Notes: a model not told the origin generated them from the letters alone. Positions 34,624 to 44,042 are shown, numbered from the stretch's first letter. The stretch is 64,000 nt of DNA from Fusibacter sp963666805 (GCA_963666805.2 CAXXWR010000001.1:186001-250000), one strand, 5' to 3'. Made by a program: numbers and translations.

Positions 34624-35196
34624 TCAATAATCTAATGTTTTAATCATTTTGACCGTATTTTGATGAATCATTTGATCATTTTCTTGAACATATTGCGTAC
34701 ATTGTGCATAATACTCTCTTATGCATAAATTTAAGTCTTCATATGCCAATTTTCTCAAAACGTCTACCCCATTATAATCTCGTAAAGGTTCAATAGCATC
34801 TGCTATATAGACAATTTTAGACAAAAGACTCATATTTTCATGACCATAAGTATGCCATCTTACAGCATCTAATACGTCTTCATCTGCTTCATTATAATCA
34901 TTTTGAAGAACAATGGCTCCAATTTCACCATGAGCAAGATTGGGATTTTTCATAATACTGGGATCTTTTTCAATAGCATACTCATTAATATAATAAAGAC
35001 ACTGTTCTCTGCTATATTCTTTTGCTATGTCATGAATTAAACCCGCATAATAGGCTGTCATTGTATCTATACCATAATGATTGGCAAGGTTTTCCGATAG
35101 TTTGGCAACTCTCAAAGAATGTCCAAATCTCTTTTTAGATAATTGTTCTTTAAGGTCTACTTTCATTTTTTCAATTTTAAGTGCTATGACTTCCAT
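34624..35196 (-). CDS. yqeK: HD-domain Ap4A hydrolase YqeK
   Basis: Bis(5'-nucleosyl)-tetraphosphatase (symmetrical) that breaks Ap4A into two ADP. Metal-binding HD motifs are HSLRVAKLSE, GLIHDIAKE, LAHGEIGA and AVRWHTYG. The ATG at 35196 has AAAGGA 11 bases upstream; a later ATG (MKVDLKEQLSKKRFGHS) is possible. It follows nadD and precedes rsfS. Confidence 0.93.
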   Translation of the reverse strand: MEVIALKIEKMKVDLKEQLSKKRFGHSLRVAKLSENLANHYGIDTMTAYYAGLIHDIAKEYSREQCLYYINEYAIEKDPSIMKNPNLAHGEIGAIVLQNDYNEADEDVLDAVRWHTYGHENMSLLSKIVYIADAIEPLRDYNGVDVLRKLAYEDLNLCIREYYAQCTQYVQENDQMIHQNTVKMIKTLDY

Positions 35197-35239
35197 TCAA
35201 CCATTGATCCTTTCAAAAAAGCAAACAAAGTCTATGTCA

Positions 35240-35860
35240 TTAGCGATATAGACCTTCCTTGATGATATAATTTTCAACATGTTCGGGTAATAAGTACTTA
35301 ATACTTTTTCCCTCTTTCACACGTCTTCTTATGTCTGTGGAACTGATTGCAAGTGCCGGAATATAGCATAACTCTATTTTAGCACCGCAATCGGCTTTCA
35401 ACTGTTTCAAACGCTCATCTAAAAACGCCGTATTGACACCTGGACGCGTAGCACCCACAAAAGTAACATACTTGACAAGGCTTTTGTAGTCTTTCCATGT
35501 ATCAAGTAATACGATGGCGTCTGCCCCTGTAATAAAGAATAGCTCATCATTCACATAAGGCCCGTTTTTGAGTTCACGAATAGTATCAATACTATAAGTG
35601 ACATCTTGTTTGTTAATTTCAATGTCAGAAACTTTAAAATAAACATTAGATGCCGTTGCAAGTTCAACCATTGTATACCTTGATAACTTGCTTGCAGATT
35701 CTTTATTCTGTTTATGAGGCGCAACCCCTGTTGGAATAAAAATCACGTGATCTAAATCAAAACTTGTTCTTATTTGTTCAGCAAGCATAAGATGCCCATA
35801 ATGAATAGGATCAAATGTGCCGCCCATAATACCAATTTTTTTGCGGGCCTGTTCTGTCAC
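35240..35860 (-). CDS. nadD: Nicotinate-nucleotide adenylyltransferase NadD
   Basis: Joins nicotinate mononucleotide with ATP to form deamido-NAD. GGTFDPIHYGH carries the HxGH nucleotidyl transfer motif (about residues 13-23), and ISSTDIRRRV closes the active site. The start is GTG at 35860 with AAGGAG eight bases upstream, 206 residues. The start lies two bases after the yhbY stop. Confidence 0.96.
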   Translation of the reverse strand: MTEQARKKIGIMGGTFDPIHYGHLMLAEQIRTSFDLDHVIFIPTGVAPHKQNKESASKLSRYTMVELATASNVYFKVSDIEINKQDVTYSIDTIRELKNGPYVNDELFFITGADAIVLLDTWKDYKSLVKYVTFVGATRPGVNTAFLDERLKQLKADCGAKIELCYIPALAISSTDIRRRVKEGKSIKYLLPEHVENYIIKEGLYR

Positions 35861-35862
35861 AA

Positions 35863-36312
35863 CTAATGCTCCTTCTTACTTGATTTTTGTCTGGCTTTTC
35901 GTTTGGCGTTAGGTTTACTGATTGTTTTGCCTGTTTTACTTAAGTTCATTACTTTTTTCTTTTTAATATCTTCTTCTTGTTTTTTCTTGAGAAGATTATT
36001 TTTTACTCTTGTATTATCCGCACCTGGAATTTCCATGAGTGGATTGGTTCTAGATTGTCTATAAAGCGTAAACTTATTTCCAATCGCCTGTACAAATTCT
36101 GCATCAGTTCTTTCAGCAACTTCAATCGCCGCTTCTCTTGCATCATTTAAACTGTTGTCTAAAACAGTTACTTTAACTAACTCATGATGCTCGAATAAAT
36201 CATCCATTTGTGCAACAAAAGCATCGCTCACACCTTCTTTTCCCAGTTGTGCAAGTGACTTTAATGTGTTTGCTAAACTTTTTAAATAACTTCTTTGTTT
36301 TCCTGTTAGCAT
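35863..36312 (-). CDS. yhbY: CRS1/YhbY (CRM) domain RNA-binding protein
   Basis: Small RNA-binding protein linked to 50S assembly. The CRM domain covers residues about 1-97 (LTGKQRSYLKSLAN, QLGKEGVSDAFV, IGNKFTLYRQS). A Lys-rich tail of about 50 residues follows, longer than in many homologues, and is probably disordered. AGGAGA precedes the ATG. It lies between obg and nadD, as in other Firmicutes. Confidence 0.92.
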   Translation of the reverse strand: MLTGKQRSYLKSLANTLKSLAQLGKEGVSDAFVAQMDDLFEHHELVKVTVLDNSLNDAREAAIEVAERTDAEFVQAIGNKFTLYRQSRTNPLMEIPGADNTRVKNNLLKKKQEEDIKKKKVMNLSKTGKTISKPNAKRKARQKSSKKEH

Positions 36313-36323
36313 GTATTAGTCTC

Positions 36324-37601
36324 CTATGCGTAGTATTCAAATTCTAATTCGAAAATTCTTACTGTATCACCATCTTCTATGCCCATTTCTTTAAGGTGAT
36401 CAAAAACACCTTTTGTCATTAACACATTTTGGAATCTTCTTAATGATTCGATATCATCAATATCGGTTGAATACAATAACCGTTCCATGTATTCACCTTC
36501 AATACAGTATACATCTTCATCCATAAAGTAATTGATTTCATTTTTATTAGTAAAGTCAATATCTTCTACTAAATAATCTGATTCATCAATAAGTGGCTCA
36601 TCTTCAATTGTATCCAGTAATTCAGTCACTCTGTTAAGCAAAGTGTCTAGTCCTTTACCTGTTGCAGCAGATATCGGAAAAACTTCATATCCCATTGCTT
36701 CTAAAGTCGTTTTAAAGTGATTAAGTGGTTCTTGATCCACTAATAAATCAATTTTGTTAGCAGCTACGATTTGGGTTCTTGTTGAAAGACGTTCATTATA
36801 ACCAAAAACTTCATCATTAATCTTGTTAAAATCTTCTACAGGGTCACGTCCTTCAATTCCTGAAACATCAACGACATGGATTAAAACTTTAGTTCTTTCA
36901 ACATGTCTTAAGAATTCAAGTCCCAAACCAATCCCTTCTTTAGCCCCTTCAATTAGGCCAGGGATATCTGCAATGACAAAGCTTTTCCCTTTAACCGCTT
37001 CCACTACCCCTAAATTCGGCTGTAAGGTTGTAAAATGGTAGTTGGCTATTTTGGGTTTAGCTTTCGTTGTTTTAGATAAGAAAGTCGATTTGCCCACGTT
37101 AGGATACCCTAAAAGTCCAACATCTGCAAGCATTTTAAGTTCAAGTGTTATCGTTCTTTCTTTACCACTGCCGCCTTTTTCTGCAAATGTAGGCGCTTGT
37201 CGTGTAGAGGTTTTATAGTGCCAATTTCCTTTGCCACCTTTACCGCCTTTAGCTAAAATAACGCGTTCACCTTTATCTTTTAAATCCGCAATCACTTTTC
37301 CTGTTTCTTTATCTCTAATAATGGTTCCTGGTGGAACATGTATCACGAGATCTTCTGCATCTTTCCCCGTCATACGTTTTTTGCCACCATCTTCTCCCGG
37401 TTGACACACATATTTAGTCTTATAACGATAATCCATTAGAGTTCTAATGCCTTCGTCAACAACAGCAACTACATTGCCACCTCGACCACCATCTCCACCA
37501 TCTGGACCACCATCAGGTACATATTTTTCTCTTCTAAAGCTGACACGACCATTACCGCCATTGCCTGCTTTAATAAATATTTCCGCTATATCTACAAACA
37601 T
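36324..37601 (-). CDS. obg: GTPase Obg (CgtA)
   Basis: Essential ribosome-assembly and stress GTPase. The Gly-rich Obg fold is at residues about 1-158 (IKAGNGGNGRVSFRREK), the G domain has GYPNVGKST, DIPGLIEGA and NKIDLL, and an OCT domain sits at the C-terminus. GAGGTG lies seven bases before ATG at 37601, giving 425 residues. It heads the obg-yhbY-nadD-yqeK-rsfS run, with a strong promoter of its own. Confidence 0.97.
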   Translation of the reverse strand: MFVDIAEIFIKAGNGGNGRVSFRREKYVPDGGPDGGDGGRGGNVVAVVDEGIRTLMDYRYKTKYVCQPGEDGGKKRMTGKDAEDLVIHVPPGTIIRDKETGKVIADLKDKGERVILAKGGKGGKGNWHYKTSTRQAPTFAEKGGSGKERTITLELKMLADVGLLGYPNVGKSTFLSKTTKAKPKIANYHFTTLQPNLGVVEAVKGKSFVIADIPGLIEGAKEGIGLGLEFLRHVERTKVLIHVVDVSGIEGRDPVEDFNKINDEVFGYNERLSTRTQIVAANKIDLLVDQEPLNHFKTTLEAMGYEVFPISAATGKGLDTLLNRVTELLDTIEDEPLIDESDYLVEDIDFTNKNEINYFMDEDVYCIEGEYMERLLYSTDIDDIESLRRFQNVLMTKGVFDHLKEMGIEDGDTVRIFELEFEYYA

Positions 37602-37634
37602 AAATTTACACCTCATTATAGAATATATATATCC

Positions 37635-37663
37635 AATATATCTATTTCGTGATATTCTGTCAA
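37635..37663 (-). promoter_or_regulatory. Promoter of the obg operon
   Basis: TTGACA (37658-37663) and TATATT (37635-37640) are exactly 17 bases apart on the minus strand, about 30 bases upstream of the obg start codon. Confidence 0.75.
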
Positions 37664-37824
37664 TCATTCTATAAATCTCATTTTTTATGTTTTATAATGA
37701 ATGGAAATGAGGCTATTCTCTTTTGAATATCCGTCACTATAATATGTTCATTTTCTCCATTTTAAGCCAATGGGACACATTAGTTTAAAAAACATGATGA
37801 TATGAATTTAGAATGATATTATAA

Positions 37825-37858
37825 TAAAAAAATGTCCACCAACGATGATGGACATTTA
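37825..37858 (-). terminator. Terminator after rpmA
   Basis: AAATGTCCA and TGGACATTT form a 9-bp stem with a seven-T run on the minus strand. It ends the L21-Prp-L27 operon ahead of the obg promoter. Confidence 0.85.
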
Positions 37859-37883
37859 TAATGACTACTTCATTTATAAAAAA

Positions 37884-38168
37884 CTAAGCTTGATAAATAC
37901 TTACTTGTTTTTTATCTCTACCTTTTCTTTCGAATCTAACAACACCATCTACTTTAGCAAAAAGTGTATCGTCTCCACCGATGCCTACGTTAGTACCTGG
38001 GTGAATTTTAGTTCCTCTTTGTCTTACGATGATAGATCCTGCAGTAACTGTTTGTCCGTCTGCACTTTTAACACCAAGTCTTTTAGCGTTAGAGTCACGA
38101 CCATTTTTCGAAGAACCAACACCTTTTTTACTTGAGAATAATTGTAAATTAAACGATTTTAACATCAT
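37884..38168 (-). CDS. rpmA: Large ribosomal subunit protein bL27 with cleavable N-terminus
   Basis: Ribosomal protein whose N-terminus reaches the peptidyl transferase centre. It begins MMLKSFNLQLFSSKKGVGSS. The extension up to FNLQLF is the Firmicutes-type leader that must be removed by Prp before SSKKGVGS is functional. The start overlaps the prp stop in a TAATG; a second ATG follows at once, and GGAGGTG lies just before. It is last in the L21 operon. Confidence 0.97.
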   Translation of the reverse strand: MMLKSFNLQLFSSKKGVGSSKNGRDSNAKRLGVKSADGQTVTAGSIIVRQRGTKIHPGTNVGIGGDDTLFAKVDGVVRFERKGRDKKQVSIYQA

Positions 38169-38497
38169 TACACCTCCTCGATTCTTAATTTGACATACTC
38201 GCTATAAGTATGTTCTATTCCTTGAATACCAATAATGAAATGGTCAAATAGCAAATCTACTCGCTCACTCACATCAGCTTCTTCTAATTCTAATTTTAAA
38301 AGTCCACTTTCCATTTCTAAAATGATATGACTTTCAGGAACAGGTCCTAACGCTTCAACTGCGTTAACGAGTGTTTGTGCCAGTACTGAGACTGAGGCAC
38401 AGACTAAATCTTTACCATGTTCATCTGAATTAGCATGTCCTGTAACAGACACTTTGTCATAATGGCCTTTGTTTTTTCTAACACTTACTTTAATCAT
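38168..38497 (-). CDS. prp: Ribosomal-processing cysteine protease Prp
   Basis: Cleaves the N-terminal leader of L27. The 109-residue protein has the catalytic His in VTGHANSDEHGKDLVCASVS and the Cys in LVCAS. It lies between rplU and rpmA, the conserved order, so enzyme and substrate are made from one transcript. Confidence 0.95.
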   Translation of the reverse strand: MIKVSVRKNKGHYDKVSVTGHANSDEHGKDLVCASVSVLAQTLVNAVEALGPVPESHIILEMESGLLKLELEEADVSERVDLLFDHFIIGIQGIEHTYSEYVKLRIEEV

Positions 38498-38502
38498 TTT
38501 AA

Positions 38503-38811
38503 TTATAAAGAAATGCTATCGATTTTAACTTTTGTATAAGGTTGTCTATGACCTTGTTTTTTTCTGTAATCTTTTTTAGCTTTGTATTTGTAAATAATCA
38601 CTTTAGGACCTTTACCATTTTTTACAACTGAAGCAGTTACTTTAGCAGCTTTCGCTTCTTCGCCAACTTTTAAACCATCTTCAGTAGAAATTGCTAAAAT
38701 TTCATCAAATGCTACAGTATCTCCAGCTTCAACACCTAATTTTTCAACAAAGATTTCATCACCTTGTTCTACTTTATATTGTTTACCACCTGTTTTAATA
38801 ATTGCGTACAT
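38503..38811 (-). CDS. rplU: Large ribosomal subunit protein bL21
   Basis: Binds 23S rRNA. The 102 residues begin MYAIIKTGGKQYKVEQGDEI and end GHRQPYTKVKID, both diagnostic. GAGGAGGTG precedes the ATG. First gene of the L21-Prp-L27 operon, with a 78-base structured leader. Confidence 0.98.
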   Translation of the reverse strand: MYAIIKTGGKQYKVEQGDEIFVEKLGVEAGDTVAFDEILAISTEDGLKVGEEAKAAKVTASVVKNGKGPKVIIYKYKAKKDYRKKQGHRQPYTKVKIDSISL

Positions 38812-38889
38812 TTCGCACCTCCTCTTACCTTTCTCGCCATAGTTTGGTACACATGGACATGTGTTTTAAAACCTACTTTGCGCGGCTAC
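38812..38889 (-). promoter_or_regulatory. Probable L21 autoregulatory leader
   Basis: The region between the predicted start and rplU includes a perfect ACACATG/CATGTGT hairpin (38849-38864) and a GC-rich GCCGCGC block. Firmicutes often have an L21 leader RNA at this place. I assign it by position and by the hairpin, without a covariance match. Confidence 0.55.
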
Positions 38890-38895
38890 CGACAT

Positions 38896-38924
38896 ATAAT
38901 ATCATAGTTAGACAGCTCTGTCAA
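38896..38924 (-). promoter_or_regulatory. Promoter of the rplU operon
   Basis: TTGACA (38919-38924) and TATTAT (38896-38901) are 17 bases apart on the minus strand. It sits in the gap between the RNase gene and rplU. Confidence 0.8.
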
Positions 38925-38930
38925 CAAACA

Positions 38931-40325
38931 TCAAAGTGTTTTTAATGAATAGAGCCGATTTTTCCGTTTATCTTTTTCATAAATAATCTTTAAAGGCAAA
39001 TCCTCAAAGGGATGATGATTCATAATAAAAATATAGAGATTTTCTGAAAGGCACAAGGTGACTTTCTCAGTACGGGTCTCATAAGCCATATAGTTGAGTT
39101 CACCGTATAGTTTTGTAAGCTGCCAATAAATCAAGTCTCTTTCAGAGATACATTCGCTTAACAAATCTACCAAAGAAGCTCCTGTCCTTTTTCTCGTCAG
39201 TTCAAGAAGCCCTAGGCTCGATACGCCTACCAAAGTAAAGTCTTCATCTTTGGTAAAAATATTCTGCTCTAATGTCTTCAAAAAAGAATCTGTGTAATCG
39301 GTCTGATGACCAATATAATCAATAAGAATATTACCACTTATATTTCGCTTCTTAATGAGGTCTAAAATAGATGTAGAAATTTTAAGGTTCATTTCTACGA
39401 TTGCCTCTTGTCTCTTTTTAGTCGTTTGATAATGCCCTGAATTAACATCAATAATCGTAAAGGCTTCTAATTCATCAAGTGTAAAAGATAAGCCATTAGA
39501 CTGTGACCATACGTTTTCGGTTAGTAGCCGATCAATGTTGATGGCATTTTTTTTAATCAAGCTTACATGAGATGTATCAATCTTGATTTCCAATCTTTTA
39601 AAACCAAGAGTCATCAATAAATCTCTATCCTCTAGACGTGTTACTGTACAGGTGTCAATCGTTGCCTTTTGCATGAAACTTTTAATAATCCGTTTTTCAT
39701 CGTCTGCTTCATATAGACATTTAGCATGGTTTAATAATTTAATTTCTTGCTGAATCGCTTGCCATTCAACAATCAATTCCTCCAGTTCACTGCTCAAATC
39801 CATATGAGAAGGTACATCGGCTATTGCGCTTCTGAGTATAAGCCCTCCATGATAATCTAACTGGGTAAAATAATCATTTAAAACCGCTTCAACAGGATGA
39901 ATGATATTTATCTTTTTTGACTTTTTAATACCTTTTGAAAAAGGCAGTAGGACAAAGTGTAGTGAAGTTAAGGCAATGTCAGATTTTAATCTTGCACTTT
40001 TTCCTTGATAGCTATCTACACTTATTTGTCCCAAAAGCATAGGTTTTCCCTTTACAATTTGTGATAGTGGAGACTTGCTTCTTGGTAATTTTAAAGCTCT
40101 CACTAGGTCATTACGCGGCATGAAAACGTTCTCATTTAAGCCAACATCAATAAAAGCACCATTGAGATGGTCCACAACATTAACGACCCTCCCCCAATAG
40201 ATATTATTGTAGAGACTTGGAACATAGTGGTTTAAAATTTTAATTTTTTCAATTTCATGAGCCTCTACATCAAAAAGAATAATCATATCACATATTGAAG
40301 TGCGCTCAATCATGAGGTGACTCAT
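38931..40325 (-). CDS. Ribonuclease E/G family protein
   Basis: Endoribonuclease of the Rne/Rng family. An S1-like region is at residues about 36-130 (YWGRVVNVVDHLNGAFIDVGLNENVF). The catalytic acidic residues lie in IIDVNSGHY (near 292) and ILIDYIGH (near 335), and LTRKRTGASL follows. The CPxC zinc-link motif of RNase E/G is replaced by SECIS, with one Cys only, so the zinc-bridged dimer may differ. The 464-residue length suits RNase G. AGAGGAA precedes the ATG. It is downstream of two radical SAM-associated genes. Confidence 0.88.
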   Translation of the reverse strand: MSHLMIERTSICDMIILFDVEAHEIEKIKILNHYVPSLYNNIYWGRVVNVVDHLNGAFIDVGLNENVFMPRNDLVRALKLPRSKSPLSQIVKGKPMLLGQISVDSYQGKSARLKSDIALTSLHFVLLPFSKGIKKSKKINIIHPVEAVLNDYFTQLDYHGGLILRSAIADVPSHMDLSSELEELIVEWQAIQQEIKLLNHAKCLYEADDEKRIIKSFMQKATIDTCTVTRLEDRDLLMTLGFKRLEIKIDTSHVSLIKKNAINIDRLLTENVWSQSNGLSFTLDELEAFTIIDVNSGHYQTTKKRQEAIVEMNLKISTSILDLIKKRNISGNILIDYIGHQTDYTDSFLKTLEQNIFTKDEDFTLVGVSSLGLLELTRKRTGASLVDLLSECISERDLIYWQLTKLYGELNYMAYETRTEKVTLCLSENLYIFIMNHHPFEDLPLKIIYEKDKRKNRLYSLKTL

Positions 40326-40340
40326 TTGTATTCCTCTCTT

Positions 40341-41048
40341 TTAATCATCAAGCATATCAAAAAGTGGCGAAATCTCTTGAGTCTTCTCGTCTTGATAAAA
40401 CAGCATTAAACGTTCCACTCTTATACCTGTAAGTTGTTCTTCATTTCCTAAATAGTGGGCAAATAAACGTGCTAACAGCTCAGGTTTTAAATTGCCTTGA
40501 CTTGAAGTTTGAAGTGTCGCTCTGATGATAATCTCTTGATTATCGGAAAAAACATGACTGCATTTTAACATTTGTTCTTTTGCATTGATATGTCTTACTT
40601 TTCCACGTTTACTCTTCTTTTCATAGTTAATTTCATCTTGCCCAACAAAAGAATCTAACAAATCACGAATATTAGAACCAAAAATAGGTTTATCGTCATA
40701 TTCCATTTTGATAAGATATTCTGAATAAGCAACACTCCCCATTAGTGAGGTCTTATGAGAAACATAACGTGCTTCTTTTATCTCAATTCCTTCTGGAAAA
40801 TTAATTTTTTTAAGTTCGCTAATTGCCCATTCGTTTTTAAGTTCGACTTCCATAACCTCATATTGAGATTCATAGCCTACAGATAAAGGAGATGCAAAAG
40901 TCATCTTAGGATGTGGATTAAAACCTTCTGAAAATTTTAAAGGCCATTGGTGTAATCTAAATGTTCTTTCAAAACATTTCATTAATTCCAAATGTCCCAA
41001 AAATTTCATATATCCTGATTTTGTATATAAAAGTCTAAGCGTCGGCAT
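40341..41048 (-). CDS. TIGR03936 family radical SAM-associated protein (DUF2344)
   Basis: A 235-residue protein of unknown reaction that is almost always encoded next to or fused with the radical SAM protein upstream. It carries FLGHLELMKCFERTFRR-like and SEGFNPHPKMTFASPLSVG segments typical of DUF2344. CAGGAG lies about ten bases before ATG 41048, one base after the stop of the radical SAM gene, so the two are coupled. Confidence 0.9.
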   Translation of the reverse strand: MPTLRLLYTKSGYMKFLGHLELMKCFERTFRLHQWPLKFSEGFNPHPKMTFASPLSVGYESQYEVMEVELKNEWAISELKKINFPEGIEIKEARYVSHKTSLMGSVAYSEYLIKMEYDDKPIFGSNIRDLLDSFVGQDEINYEKKSKRGKVRHINAKEQMLKCSHVFSDNQEIIIRATLQTSSQGNLKPELLARLFAHYLGNEEQLTGIRVERLMLFYQDEKTQEISPLFDMLDD

Positions 41049-41049
41049 C

Positions 41050-42876
41050 TTAACACACTCCTGTAGCAATATCGACATTTACGCCACAACCTGTACATTT
41101 TTCTCTACAGTCGTAAGTCGTTATTGCCTCTTTTGATTTTTCATACTCATTCTTCAAATATTTTTTAGTGACACCTGGGTCAATAATATCCCAAGGAAGC
41201 ACTTCATCATAACTTCTCTCTCTCACATTATAGAAAGAAGGATCTACACCCGTTGCCTCAAAAGCTTGAAGCCACTTGTCATAGTCAAAACATTCTTGCC
41301 AGCCGTCAAACTTACAACCGAGTTCATAAGCACGTACTATCACCTTACTTAAACGGCGATCTCCTCTTGCAAAAACACCTTCGAGAACGCTTGTTTTAGG
41401 ATCATGATAATTATAGGTTACTTTTCTATTAATGATCTTCGATTTTAAATAATTGATTTTTTCATAAAAACTTTCAATGGAATCTTGAGGCATCCATTGA
41501 AACGGCGTAAACGGTTTAGGCACAAAACAAGAAGTACTAATGGTCACTTTAACGCCTTTCATCATGTCTTCTGGTTTTTCTTGTTTAAACAAATATGTCG
41601 CTAAATTACCAATTTCACTGATTCCTTCTAAATCTTCTTCGGTTTCAGTTGGTAAGCCAATCATAAAATAAAGTTTAACACGGTTCCAGCCTAAGCCAAA
41701 TATAGAACGTAAAGTTGTTTCAATGTTTTCCGAGGTTACACCCTTATTGATAACATCACGCATCCTTTGTGTTCCTGCCTCTGGTGCGAAAGTGAGACCT
41801 GTTTTACGCACTTTTTGAATTTCTTTAACAACGTCAACTGAAAAACTGTCTAAGCGTAAAGATGGTAAGGAAACCCCTATTGTTTCTTCTTCATATTTTT
41901 CAATTAAGTCAGTAACCACTGTCCCTATTTCACTGTGGTCCATCGTGCTTAAAGAGGTTAAAGAAACTTCTTCAAATCCTGTATTTCTAAGTAATTTATC
42001 TACTGTTCTCTTTATGGTTTCTGGACTTCTTTCTCGAATAGGTCTGTAAATCATCCCCGCTTGACAAAAACGACAGCCACGCGTACACCCTCTGAAAATT
42101 TCCATCATGGCACGATCATGAACAACATCTGCAAAAGGAACGATCATTTTTTCTAGTATAAAGCCTTCATTAAAATCTTTGACAATTGCTTTTTTAATTT
42201 TAGCGGGCACGTCATCTGTATGGAGAACTTCTTTTATAGTCCCATCTTCATTATAGACTGGTGTATAAAATTTAGGAACGTAAGCCCCTTTTATCTTTGT
42301 TGCTCTCATCAACATTTCATCTTTTGAAATTTCACCCCTTTTATAAGGACGATATACTTCAATAAAAGAAATCAATTGTTCTTCGCCTTCACCAATAAAG
42401 AATATATCGACAAAATCAGCAATAGGCTCTGGATTATAAGCACATGGCCCTCCTGCAACAATCAAAGGATGTTGGTCATGTCGATCCTTACTATAAAACG
42501 GAATATTCCCCATATCTAAAATGTTGAGGATATTTGTAAAACTCAATTCATATTGTAAGGTAAAACCTAATATATCGAGCTGATCGATACTGGTCTTACT
42601 CTCTAATGTAAAGAGTGGCAATTTTTCTTCTCTTAGGTAAGCTTCCATGTCATGCCAAGGTGAAAAAACACGTTCACAAAAGACATCTTCTTCATTATTC
42701 AATAATTGATAAATTATTTGCAAGCCTAAATGGCTCATACCTACTTCATAAACATCGGGAAATGAAAAACCAAATCGAATTAATTGATCATGAATCGGTT
42801 TTTGAAACGTATTAAGTTCCCCACCTATATATCTAGATGGCTTTTCCACTTTGTGAAGTATATTCTCTAATTTCAT
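41050..42876 (-). CDS. TIGR03960 family B12-binding-domain/radical SAM protein
   Basis: Radical SAM protein of 608 residues with an N-terminal B12-binding-like region (FSFPDVYEVGMSHLGLQIIY) and the cluster motif CTRGCRFCQAG near residue 260. The C-terminus has CREKCTGCG and GVC, suggesting another metal site. Its substrate is unknown. GGAGGAATAA precedes the ATG. It is coupled to DUF2344 and then the RNase E/G gene, an arrangement common in Clostridia. Confidence 0.92.
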   Translation of the reverse strand: MKLENILHKVEKPSRYIGGELNTFQKPIHDQLIRFGFSFPDVYEVGMSHLGLQIIYQLLNNEEDVFCERVFSPWHDMEAYLREEKLPLFTLESKTSIDQLDILGFTLQYELSFTNILNILDMGNIPFYSKDRHDQHPLIVAGGPCAYNPEPIADFVDIFFIGEGEEQLISFIEVYRPYKRGEISKDEMLMRATKIKGAYVPKFYTPVYNEDGTIKEVLHTDDVPAKIKKAIVKDFNEGFILEKMIVPFADVVHDRAMMEIFRGCTRGCRFCQAGMIYRPIRERSPETIKRTVDKLLRNTGFEEVSLTSLSTMDHSEIGTVVTDLIEKYEEETIGVSLPSLRLDSFSVDVVKEIQKVRKTGLTFAPEAGTQRMRDVINKGVTSENIETTLRSIFGLGWNRVKLYFMIGLPTETEEDLEGISEIGNLATYLFKQEKPEDMMKGVKVTISTSCFVPKPFTPFQWMPQDSIESFYEKINYLKSKIINRKVTYNYHDPKTSVLEGVFARGDRRLSKVIVRAYELGCKFDGWQECFDYDKWLQAFEATGVDPSFYNVRERSYDEVLPWDIIDPGVTKKYLKNEYEKSKEAITTYDCREKCTGCGVNVDIATGVC

Positions 42877-42918
42877 TTATTCCTCCAAACCAAATGATTT
42901 TACTCAAAAGTTGATAAT

Positions 42919-44028
42919 TTAATACATAAAATTGCTTTTCTTTCTTCTTAGTAGAATGGTCTCCACAAGGCCTATTGCAATCATACTTGTTACAATAGAG
43001 GTTGCACCATAAGAGAAGAAAGGAAGGGTAATACCTGTTACCGGCATTATACCCATTGTCATACCGATGTTTTCTATAATTTGAAAAGCAAACATAAAAA
43101 CAACACCAATAATCATATAAGAACCAAAATCATCCTTCGCTTTTCGACTCATTAAGATAAGTCTAATCAAAAATAGCGCATAGAGAGCAATGACAATTGA
43201 GCCCCCTACAAAGCCTGTTTCTTCAACAAAAACGGCGAAGATAAAATCACTCTCCTGTACAGGTAAATAATTAAGCTTATGATAAACACCTTGGAAAATG
43301 CCTTTACCATACATTTGTCCCGAACCAATTGTAATCTTCGATTGTAAGACTTGATAATTGCCTGGAAGGGATGTGTCATTAGGATTTAGAAAAGCATCAA
43401 TTCTCTCTTTTTGATGGCTTTTAAGCTTGGGATAAATTAATGGTAACCCAACACCTGCCACAATACCACCTAAAAAAATATAACGGTACTGAATCCCTGC
43501 AGCAAAAATCATACCTATTGTTATGAGCACAAATACAAGTGCGGTTCCTAAATCCGGTTGCTTCATTAGCAATACTAAAAAAGGTGCTAAAAAAAGAAAA
43601 CATTTGAAAATATCAAATAAATTCTTAACCCCTTTGTTTTTTTCTAAAAACTTCGCTAAAAATATAATAAATCCTATTTTAGCAATTTCACTGGTTTGAA
43701 CATCAACTCTACCCAGATTAATCCAGCTTCTTGCGTTAAAATGATTAACCCCTAATCCTGGGATATAAACCAAAAGCAATAAGAGAATGGATAAACCGTA
43801 TATCACCCAATAAAATTCACCAAAAACTTCATAATCTATAAAAAGCATAAAAACAATGACAATTAAACCTAGAAAAAATGCAATAAGTTGCATTTCAAAT
43901 TCTCTCGTAATGCCATTTTGTTTAATATCTGTTGCTGAGGCAATCGCAATCATACCTAAGCTAAAAATGATTGTTAAAATCACAAGGAGTAAAAAATCAA
44001 AATTTTTCAAGTAACTTTTTATTTTCAT
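42919..44028 (-). CDS. rodA: SEDS peptidoglycan glycosyltransferase (RodA/FtsW family)
   Basis: Multi-pass membrane enzyme that polymerises lipid II. About ten TM helices are seen, with LPVQESDFIFAVFVEETGFVG and the end GITLPFFSYGATSIVTSMI, both family signatures. GAGGTG precedes ATG 44028, 369 residues. Near mreBCD and PBP2, so RodA is the likely role over FtsW. A terminator separates it from minE. Confidence 0.93.
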   Translation of the reverse strand: MKIKSYLKNFDFLLLVILTIIFSLGMIAIASATDIKQNGITREFEMQLIAFFLGLIVIVFMLFIDYEVFGEFYWVIYGLSILLLLLVYIPGLGVNHFNARSWINLGRVDVQTSEIAKIGFIIFLAKFLEKNKGVKNLFDIFKCFLFLAPFLVLLMKQPDLGTALVFVLITIGMIFAAGIQYRYIFLGGIVAGVGLPLIYPKLKSHQKERIDAFLNPNDTSLPGNYQVLQSKITIGSGQMYGKGIFQGVYHKLNYLPVQESDFIFAVFVEETGFVGGSIVIALYALFLIRLILMSRKAKDDFGSYMIIGVVFMFAFQIIENIGMTMGIMPVTGITLPFFSYGATSIVTSMIAIGLVETILLRRKKSNFMY

Positions 44029-44042
44029 GTGTTCACCTCGAC

